64,000 nt of DNA from the NCBI RefSeq assembly GCF_037392515.1, contig NC_090280.1:20708618-20772617 (forward strand), written 5' to 3'. The translations under genes were made by a program, and so were the position numbers. The stretch comes from Haliotis asinina. Its lineage: Eukaryota > Mollusca > Gastropoda > Lepetellida > Haliotidae. The notes under the pieces were generated by a model, which ran no database searches, was not told the origin of the DNA, and saw nothing but the letters and a program-made list of their open reading frames with translations. Below are positions 56,301 to 64,000 of this stretch, piece after piece; within the stretch, counting starts at the first letter, position 1, and every line of letters starts with the position of its first letter.

Positions 56301-57881
56301 CAGCAGCAGCGGTATGACCGTATTCACACAAGTAATGCAAGACAGTTTTCCCCCAGCGGTCAGACGTAAATAAGTCAGGTCCGGTGGATAGAATCTGCAT
56401 AACAAAGTCAGTGTCCTTTGTTTCTGCGGCTATCATTAAGGGTGTTTTTCTGGCAGTTCCATATGCAGTGTTTATGTCTATTGCCATACGTTTAGTCAAA
56501 TACGTCAAGACATGTCCAGCAGAATGCTTGCAGACACCAAACAAAAGTTCACTTATTTGTTCTCGACTTAGAGCAATGTTGCCTTCCTCCATAAAATAGC
56601 GAAGCACATTTGAGGACTTGCTGCTGGGAAGTAATTCCAGGAAAGAATCCCCTGATATGTGATCGGTGAATGTGATGAGATCATTCAGACATATTGGATG
56701 ATCCCTTGTCAGAATATCCATGAATGTTTGAACAAACTCAACATCTCCACATACTCTGTGAGACAGCACTAACACGAAGTTCCTGTTCATTATCTCAAAT
56801 GCAAATCTCTTGGCCAAATCTGAAACGTACAGTCTGGGAATATGTGCCAGCAACCCCGTCTCGCTATCAGTACTGGCTGTTTGGGCAGTTTCAAGACGCA
56901 GTCTTTGATGAATGAATGCCAAACTGCAGTTGGTAATGACAAATCGGGTGTGTTTTCTGCTGAGAATAAAAGCAACACTATCGTAGATGGAAGGGTGGTC
57001 GAAAGTGTACATGTCCTCTTCCCTTTTGATATACGATCCAAGCAGATCTTCTGCAGCTGTTAAACACTCATAGCCAAGGTCCTCATCAGCATGAAACTCA
57101 TTTTCAGACACTTTCCCATCACCTTTGATCATCATCATGAACACCTTACGCTTTATGCTATCGTTAATCAGTTTGTTCATTGTCTGGTTCAGAAAATCGA
57201 GAGGTCTGCTGAAGAATTCCTTCATTGAAATCTGACTGTCGTTGTTGTATGCTCTGAGAAACATTCTACAAACATGAGGAAATCCGTGTGGGCAGTCGAT
57301 ATAATAGCACTGTTCTACTGTTTCCTTATCAAAATGTAAGCCTTGAGCCAATGCTTTCCAAATTTGTTTCTTCTCTTCCACCTTTCTCTCCGATGATACC
57401 TCGATCACGTACTCGCTGCTGGTGATGAATGTAGCGAGTCTTCCCAAGTCGGGTACAGATGATTGCAGAACATAATCACGCCCAACAAGAATTATTGTCA
57501 GCGTCCTACATTGTTGCCCATCCTCATGTTCCTTGTAGTGCTCCACTGGGTCCAGAATTGGACGCAACAGCGGCCTCCACCTAGACCATTCCAAAATGCT
57601 AAATTCCAAGTCTCCCAATATGTCGTCCAGCATTAGAAGGGGACTGGAACAGGTCATAGTGACCTCAGAAAACTCTGCTGGGGACTCCACCTGGAAGACT
57701 TGTCTCCCTTTGATGTGCTGATCTTTGAGAGCCATGTAAGCCATTGTCGACTTTCCTTCTCCAGGGCTTCCCTTTATGGTTATCCAACTGGCACCTTTGT
57801 CGAGTCTATCTGTCACCTTCTTGAGATCTTCCGTTTTCACCATATCTTCTGTCCAAATCTGAATCCTTGTTTCGGTTCTTT
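53257..57881 (-). CDS. STAND P-loop NTPase (nSTAND3-like) with ~26 ankyrin repeats, copy 1
   Basis: One exon of over 4.6 kb ending at TGA (53257-53259). Counting from the Met at 57843 (1,528 residues): Walker A GSPGEGKST at 25-33, Walker B LLMLDD at 69-74, sensor-1-like ILVGRD ending near 123, a GFPH motif at 187-190 in the GxP position of STAND proteins, and a winged-helix-like FDHPSIYDS at about 281-289. These fit the nSTAND3 family, signalling ATPases that switch state on ligand binding. Ankyrin repeats (xTPLHxAAxxG...LLxxGADVNxxNxxG) run from about 465 to the end, two with long insertions. The frame stays open upstream of that Met (GTETRIQIWTED-like), and TATGTTGCAG at 57882 looks like a 3' splice site, so the true N-terminus is in an unseen upstream exon. 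Ligand sensing and immunity are inferred from family, not shown. Confidence 0.88.
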
Positions 57882-57892
57882 CTGCAACATAA

Positions 57893-58017
57893 TGGAAGTT
57901 TGGGTAATCTAGTAGTTAAAGGTTTACAATCCGGGTTCAATACCACACAAGGGTACAACATATGAAGCCCATAAAACATTGTTAAAAGCGGTGTAACACT
58001 AAGGTCACTCACTTCTG
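57893..58017 (+). mobile_element. SINE family A (internal deletion) next to the STAND exon acceptor
   Basis: TTTGGGTAATCTAGTAGTTA, GGGTTCAATACC, then a shortened body to AAAGCGGTGTAACACTAAGG-TCACTCACTTC. Antisense to the gene; its head begins about 11 bp from the acceptor, so the branch-site region of that splice site is SINE-derived. Confidence 0.82.
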
Positions 58018-58558
58018 GAATATATAGTGGAATTACGTTATATGTCTGGGTTCATACATCAAATTCTCCTGTGGGGGCTGACTATTTTAGCAATATTCCA
58101 GCAATATCACGGCGAGGGACACCAGAAATGGGCTTCACACATTGTACCCATGTTGTGAATCGAACCCGGGTCTTCGGCGTGACGAGCGAACGCTTCAACC
58201 ATTAGGCTACCCCATCGCCCTCACCACATCTGAGAAAGTGCAGTCCTACTATATAACACATGTTGCAGTTCACTCCAGGTAGGATCGAGTATTCACTGCT
58301 TTTGACATGGTCTCGACTACCTATACTCTATTTGCTGATTTGGCTAAGCTGGTTTGTTGGCGATTTGGTTTGCTCAGAGCGTAGGTTTGATTCCCGGATT
58401 TTATTTATAGGAACCAAAGGCACCACTGTGAAAATCGGACTTCAAACCACCACGGTGTACTTTTTAAGAATGGCACACATTTGCTGTTTGAAAATTCGAT
58501 TGGACTGGAAATGAGAAGTAGAGAAACATACGGTCAGTCTTACATAACATAAACACTC

Positions 58559-58772
58559 GTGAAGATGCGGCTTGGAATTGATCATCAGCAACCCATTCAA
58601 GTCAGAGGAGGTAAATAAATGGATCGGATGGTCCAGCTCACTGACTTGGTTGACAGATATCATCGTATCCCAGAGTATATAGATGCTCATGATGTTGATC
58701 ACTGGATTGTCACGTCCAGACGTGCACATCTACATATAGCTGTAATATTACAGAGACCGGCGTTAAACACCG
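58559..58772 (+). mobile_element. SINE family B variant (copy 2)
   Basis: The copy-2 counterpart of 52171-52385, nearly identical. Confidence 0.8.
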
Positions 58773-59623
58773 AATAAACCTAACACAGAATGTGAGAGAG
58801 CAAGGCAGTAACTTTTGAGATTTGAGAATATTTTACGAACGATTCCGAACCTTCTGCGCACACATGTGGCTGGACAGATACAGATCTTTTTCTATTGTTT
58901 TTAAATCTGACAAACTCGACATTTGCACAGTTATAATGAGACTTCCTTACACTCTGGAAGTCACAAACCTAGGTGGTGTAGCTAGTCATCCTGTATATTC
59001 TAAACTACTAGTTGCCCGTCTTCTATTTGTCGGGAAGCCTCAGTGGCTGAGTGGGTTAAATGGATGGTTTTGTGAGCATGCAATTAGTTGCAATTTGTTG
59101 CAACCCAACAAAAGCTTCTGTACTTCACTGACCAAACGTAACCCCAAATATAACTTCCTAATGAGCGCAGCGCAAAACTGTTGAGGCGCTTGGGCAAAAT
59201 TAGTGAATCGTTTGAACTCAGCTTTTTTTCATCGCTTTCTTTTCAACTTTTTAGGTTGAACTGGCATTTTTGATGATTTATTTCAGAATCTGCAAAGTTG
59301 CGTTTACGTTGCATATGGCGTTTAAGTGTCATTTAGAAGCTGGGAGCATTAGGAGGAACACTTTGTATGGACAGACAACTTCTTTGTTGCAACTGATGCG
59401 TTGTTTCAGTATAGGTCTCAATAGTAACAGTATAGGTTATCATAAAACAAATGATGCACAACACATGCACAAGGTGCAACATATACATGGCTGGTATTTG
59501 AGTTTATACAAATACCACCTCTGCGGTGCTGCGCGCCTTCTATAATTATGTACAGTTTCGGGCTTCTTATTAAACAGACACCACCTCTGCAGTGCTGGGT
59601 GCCTTCTTTGATTATGTACAGCT

Positions 59624-62600
59624 TCAGGGCTTCTCAATAAGTAATGTCTGACACCAGCCCCTCAGTGCTGGGTCACCTCTGTCATTCTCTACATTAGCAC
59701 TGGCACCATGGTCCAAGAGCAGAGCCAACAACCGGCGGTAGACTTCTTTGAAGGAACATGCTGTTGAAAAGGCCTCAATCTCTCTACCTTCCGGTGCCTT
59801 ACAGTCCAAAACGGAGACGTCCAGATCTTGGTTTAGCACTGCAGAATTTCTGGCAACCGAACACAGCAGGTGAAGTGGGATGTTGCCTGTAGCGTCCCTG
59901 CTCAATACATCAGCGCCGTGTCCAATCAGAGTAGCACATATCCCAACATCAGGCACTTGACTAAAGCACAACACATCCTGATGGCACAAGGCAGTGTGTA
60001 ATGGGGTCCGACCTTGGCCATTTCTTACATTTACATCAGCTCCTTTCTCCAAAAGCGCATCAACAATATCTTTGAATCCCCTCGCTGCTGCATGATGCAG
60101 AGATGTGTTGCCTTCGTGATTCTGTCTGTTCACGTCAGCCTGCGCCTTGAGTAGAAGGTCAACGCACTCCAAAGACATTCCCCAGTCTCCAGTCTCAAAC
60201 GTCCTATTGTCTTTCACATAAGCCCTTTGGTGGTATTTATGAAGGCCCGTCCAACTTTCCCTTGCTGGCAGTATATCAAGACTCCATTTCGAACCCCTTC
60301 CCGATGCTATGTGAAGTGGCGTATCACCGTTTTTATTTTGTATATTCACATCACATCCACTCTTCAGCAAGACTCCAAAGAATGTCTTCGACACGCCCCA
60401 AGCTTCCAAAAGACATATATTTACGCCAGTGTAATCCTTTGCCAATTCTTCTGCAAGTTCTCTTTTCCTCTGTTCCGCATTGCTGCTAGTTCCATCTTGA
60501 AATAACACATCAGCACCAACATCATCACCGACATCATCTCCAGATCCAAGGGCACCTGCTGTATACACTTGACTTCCGCTTAAACTAAGTGAGATGTTGT
60601 GGTACGACACCTCGACTCCCTGATACCGAGATCCTACAATCAACATTATATGGAGCAATGTGTCGCCGTTACTGTTCTGTACATTCATATCAGCTCCAGC
60701 CTGTATGAATTTTTTGACAGTGTCAGTTGAGCCACGGGCTGCTGCTGTCAACAAGGGTGTCTCACGTTGGTGATTGCGCAGATTTATGTCTGCTCCGGCC
60801 TTTAACAATTTATCCACACCTGCTCCAACAGGCGTGAACAAACAACTTGCGTGAAGTGGAGTATTTCCATCATCGTCCTGTGCATTCACATCAGCACCAC
60901 TATTTATCACTGCATCGGCTGTCGATGGAAACAAGAGAAGCATGATCGTTGAATGTAGAGGTGTACGCCCTCTGTTATTTCGTGCGTTAACAGAAAGTCC
61001 AGCTTTAATTAACACATATACGCACTCTTCACTCCCACCATGAACAACTGCGAAAATAGATGTCTCCCCTTCATCATTGCACAGATTCACATCTGCTCCG
61101 TGTTTGAGCAAAAGTTCTAGACAGTCTTTCGACTTCTTTTGTGCTGCTTTGTGAAGTGCTGTGGATCCTTTTCCATTCCGTGCATTCACATCAGCCCCTG
61201 CCTCTATCAACATGCTCATACATTTTGTTTCTCCATACCGCACAGCCATTTCCAAAAGGGCTTCATCTGTGGCCTTCGTTGTGTTTACCTTTGCTCCGGC
61301 CTCCAATAAACGTTTGACACACGACTCTTTATGACCATCCTTTATTGCAAAATGAAGTGGAGTCCAATCATCAGTATTATCTACACTGACGTCAGCTCCA
61401 GCCTTAATCAACATTTCAATGTAGTCATGTCTTCCCATGTGAGCTGCATCATGTAAAGGAGTGTTACCCTTTTCATCCTGACTGTTCACATCAGCCCCTG
61501 CCGTCAGCAACATCTCAACGTAAACTTTAGACCTCCAGCGTATGGCTGTATTCAGTGGCGTCTCCTTATCAACATCCTGTATGTTCACATCGGATCCAGC
61601 ATCCAGTAGTAATGTGACGCAGTCTTCAAATCCCAGTCTAACTGCCCTATGTACCGCTGTACAGCCATTGGTGTTGTAGATGTTTGCATCAGCTCCAGCC
61701 TTCAGGAGCTTGGCTACACATTCATGAGCCCCAAGCTCCGTTGCAATATAGAGTGGTGTTTCACCTGTGTTATTCTGGACATTGACGTCAGCACTGGCCT
61801 TCAGTAGGGCATCCACACAGTCATCAGACCCTGTATCTACGGCTATATGGAGTGGAGTGCTGCCTGCTTCGTTCCGTACATTGACATCGGTAGCCTTCAT
61901 CAAAATGGTAGCACATTGACGAGATCCACATCTGACTGATCTGTGAAGAGGTTTCTCACCTGCCTGGTTAGTTATATTACCATCAGCTCCTGACTTCACT
62001 AGGGCATCAACGCACTCCTCAAATCCACATTCTGCTGTAAGGTGGAGGGGAGTGTCGCCCTTTTCATTCTGCACATTCACAACAGCTCCGGCCTCAATGA
62101 GCACTTCCACACATGGCCTTGATCCTCGCCATGCTGCTCTGTGTAGGGGTGTTTCGGACATTTTGTTTGCTACATTCACATCAAAGCCAGATTTGGTCAT
62201 CACAGCTTTCCGTCCAGTCTCTCCACTTGACATCTGTCTACAGTTACCCCCAATTTGACAGACTGCACCTGTTCTGTCAATAAGGAACTCTAACAATTCA
62301 GGCTTTCCTGCATCAGCCGCAGAATGAAAAGGCGTGTCACCACTAGACGAAACCATGGCCATGTGTGCACCTTTCTGAAATAGGAACTTCACAGTTTCCA
62401 TGTCCCCACCTTTACAGGCTGAGTGGAGAGGGCTGTTTCCATCCAGAGACAACATGTTGACTAAAGCGCCTTTTTCAAACAGAATCTGTACGAGAGACAG
62501 GTTTCCACTTTGACATGCACTGCACACGACATCCCCAGACACAAGAGCCCCCTTGTCTTGCAGCAACGTTATCAACTCCTCTCTGCCACTTCTGCATGCC

Positions 62601-64000
62601 AGATACAGCGGAGATTCCCCAAATGCGTCTGTGACATTGACATCTACCTCTCCATCAGTAACAACTGCAGCAGCAGCGGTATGACCGTATTCACACAAGT
62701 AATGCAAGACAGTTTTCCCCCAGCGGTCAGACGTAAATAAGTCAGGTCCGGCAGATAGAATCTGCATAACAAAGTCAGTGTCCTTTGTTTCTGCGGCTAT
62801 CATTAAGGGTGTTTTTCTGGCAGTTCCATATGCAGTGTTTATGTCTATTGCCATGTGTTTAGTCAAATACGTCAAGACATGTCCAGCAGAATGCTTGCAG
62901 ACACCAAACAAAAGTTCACTTATTTGTTCTCGACTTAGAGAAATGTTGCCTTCCTCCATAAAATAGCGAAGCACATTTGAGGACTTGCTGCTGGGAAGTA
63001 TTTCCAGGAAAGAATCCCCTGATATGTGATCGGTGAATGTGATGAGATCATTCAGACATATTGGATGATCCCTTGTCAGAATATCCATGAATGTTTGAAC
63101 AAACTCAACATCTCCACATACTCTGTGAGACAGCACTAACACGAAGTTCCTGTTCATTATCTCAAATGCAAATCTCTTGGCCAAATCAGAAACGTACAGT
63201 CTGGGAATATGTGCTAGCAACCCCGTCTCGCTATCAGTACTGGCTGTTTGGGCAGTTTCAAGACGCAGTCTTTGATGAATGAATGCCAAACTGCAGTTGG
63301 TAATAACAAATCGGGTGTGTTTTCTGCTGAGAATAAAAGCAACACTATCGTAGATGGAAGGGTGGTCGAAAGTGTACATGTCCTCTTCCCTTTTGATATA
63401 CGATCCAAGCAGATCTTCTGCAGCTGTTAAACACTCATAGCCAAGGTCCTCATCAGCATGAAACTCATTTTCAGACACTTTCCCATCACCTTTGATCATC
63501 ATCATGAACACCTTACGCTTTATGCTATCGTTAATCAGTTTGTTCATTGTCTGGTTCAGAAAATCGAGAGGTTTGCTGAAGAATTCCTTCATTGAAATCT
63601 GACTGTCGTTGCTGTATGCTCTGAGAAACATTCTACAAACATGAGGAAATCCGTGTGGGCAGTCGATATAATAGCACTGTTCTACTGTTTCCTTATCAAA
63701 ATGTAAGCCTTGAGCCAGTGCTTTCCAAATTTGTTTCTTCTCTTCCACCTTTCTCTCCGATGATACCTCAATCACGTACTCGCTGCTGGTGATGAATGTA
63801 GCGAGTCTTCCCAAGTCGGGTACAGATGATTGCAGAACATAATCACGCCCAACAAGAATTATTGTCAGCGTCCTACATTGTTGCCCATCCTCATGTTCCT
63901 TGTAGTGCTCCACTGGGTCCAGAATTGGACGCAACAGCGGCCTCCACCTAGACCATTCCAAAATGCTAAATTCCAAGTCTCCCAATATGTCGTCCAGCAT
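59624..64000 (-). CDS. STAND P-loop NTPase with ~26 ankyrin repeats, copy 2 (5' end outside window)
   Basis: Open to the window edge; the visible part is 1,458 codons and aligns from residue 71 of copy 1 to the same C-terminus without gaps. The Walker A motif lies beyond 64000; Walker B (LDDILGD), VGRDYVL, GFPH and FDHPSIYDS are all present and unchanged. By eye about 44 residues differ from copy 1. Only two of those fall in the first roughly 330 residues (N to S at copy-1 residue 200, R to K at 213); the rest are in or next to the ankyrin array. No stop or frameshift is seen, so both copies look usable. Confidence 0.9.
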   Translation of the reverse strand: MLDDILGDLEFSILEWSRWRPLLRPILDPVEHYKEHEDGQQCRTLTIILVGRDYVLQSSVPDLGRLATFITSSEYVIEVSSERKVEEKKQIWKALAQGLHFDKETVEQCYYIDCPHGFPHVCRMFLRAYSNDSQISMKEFFSKPLDFLNQTMNKLINDSIKRKVFMMMIKGDGKVSENEFHADEDLGYECLTAAEDLLGSYIKREEDMYTFDHPSIYDSVAFILSRKHTRFVITNCSLAFIHQRLRLETAQTASTDSETGLLAHIPRLYVSDLAKRFAFEIMNRNFVLVLSHRVCGDVEFVQTFMDILTRDHPICLNDLITFTDHISGDSFLEILPSSKSSNVLRYFMEEGNISLSREQISELLFGVCKHSAGHVLTYLTKHMAIDINTAYGTARKTPLMIAAETKDTDFVMQILSAGPDLFTSDRWGKTVLHYLCEYGHTAAAAVVTDGEVDVNVTDAFGESPLYLACRSGREELITLLQDKGALVSGDVVCSACQSGNLSLVQILFEKGALVNMLSLDGNSPLHSACKGGDMETVKFLFQKGAHMAMVSSSGDTPFHSAADAGKPELLEFLIDRTGAVCQIGGNCRQMSSGETGRKAVMTKSGFDVNVANKMSETPLHRAAWRGSRPCVEVLIEAGAVVNVQNEKGDTPLHLTAECGFEECVDALVKSGADGNITNQAGEKPLHRSVRCGSRQCATILMKATDVNVRNEAGSTPLHIAVDTGSDDCVDALLKASADVNVQNNTGETPLYIATELGAHECVAKLLKAGADANIYNTNGCTAVHRAVRLGFEDCVTLLLDAGSDVNIQDVDKETPLNTAIRWRSKVYVEMLLTAGADVNSQDEKGNTPLHDAAHMGRHDYIEMLIKAGADVSVDNTDDWTPLHFAIKDGHKESCVKRLLEAGAKVNTTKATDEALLEMAVRYGETKCMSMLIEAGADVNARNGKGSTALHKAAQKKSKDCLELLLKHGADVNLCNDEGETSIFAVVHGGSEECVYVLIKAGLSVNARNNRGRTPLHSTIMLLLFPSTADAVINSGADVNAQDDDGNTPLHASCLFTPVGAGVDKLLKAGADINLRNHQRETPLLTAAARGSTDTVKKFIQAGADMNVQNSNGDTLLHIMLIVGSRYQGVEVSYHNISLSLSGSQVYTAGALGSGDDVGDDVGADVLFQDGTSSNAEQRKRELAEELAKDYTGVNICLLEAWGVSKTFFGVLLKSGCDVNIQNKNGDTPLHIASGRGSKWSLDILPARESWTGLHKYHQRAYVKDNRTFETGDWGMSLECVDLLLKAQADVNRQNHEGNTSLHHAAARGFKDIVDALLEKGADVNVRNGQGRTPLHTALCHQDVLCFSQVPDVGICATLIGHGADVLSRDATGNIPLHLLCSVARNSAVLNQDLDVSVLDCKAPEGREIEAFSTACSFKEVYRRLLALLLDHGASANVENDRGDPALRGWCQTLLIEKP

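Larger units (their letters stand above)
51690..58081. repeat. Tandem segmental duplication, copy 1 (6,392 bp)
   Basis: From CTATTTTAGCAATATTCCAG at 51690 the sequence matches the one starting at 58082 with only scattered substitutions and a few small indels (offset 6392 at the left end, 6367 across the coding exon). It carries a SINE, the 3' flank, one complete STAND-ankyrin exon and about 200 bp upstream. Confidence 0.96.
58082..64000. repeat. Tandem segmental duplication, copy 2 (cut by window end)
   Basis: Begins directly after copy 1 at CTATTTTAGCAATATTCCAG. Position 64000 corresponds to about 57633 of copy 1, so the exon's 5' end and the copy's own right edge lie outside the window. 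Confidence 0.95.

Overview
This is animal nuclear DNA: genes are split into exons with GT/AG introns, noncoding sequence dominates, and short tRNA-derived retroposons ending in (ACTC)n are everywhere. That SINE type (a tRNA-like head with a perfect B box and a tail reading GGAATATTGCT...GCGGCGTAAAAC then ACTC repeats) is one I associate with abalone (Haliotis) DNA, so a vetigastropod mollusc is the best guess. It is a recognition call, not a database result.

Layout. (1) 1-7300: no gene seen; a near-perfect 32-bp minisatellite (241-726), SINE copies and a long ACTC array. (2) 7311-23025, + strand: a complete multi-exon gene for a calmodulin-binding protein with eight IQ motifs, each preceded by an acidic DIDL-DP segment, resembling Drosophila igloo and vertebrate PEP-19/neurogranin. 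Eight coding exons join in frame to about 450 residues; five internal exons (exons 2-6) are near-identical one-repeat, phase-0 modules. A 53-bp minisatellite of about 1 kb fills one intron. (3) 23-33.4 kb: noncoding, with two related minisatellite blocks, palindromes and SINEs; one SINE has a clean 13-bp target duplication. (4) 33.48-37.23 kb, - strand: a small three-exon gene, not in any single ORF, encoding a 64-residue secreted peptide rich in Trp, Met, Gln and Asn, with TATA box and poly(A) signal. I do not recognise its family. (5) 37.7-51.6 kb: a transposon graveyard: two SINEs each split by a DNA transposon, a Tc1/mariner relic with intact ends, a TTAA-flanked 2-kb element and many SINEs. 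(6) 51,690-64,000, - strand: a 6.39-kb tandem duplication, each unit carrying one very large exon for a STAND-type P-loop NTPase (nSTAND3-like) followed by about 26 ankyrin repeats. The second copy runs off the window.

The IQ gene and the secreted peptide gene look like ordinary single genes. The STAND-ankyrin pair looks like a young, expanding NLR-like receptor locus: the NTPase half is almost unchanged between copies while most amino-acid differences fall in the ankyrin array, and no N-terminal exons lie between the two copies, which raises the possibility that the two big exons are alternative 3' exons served by one upstream N-terminal part. All percentages and counts are by eye.
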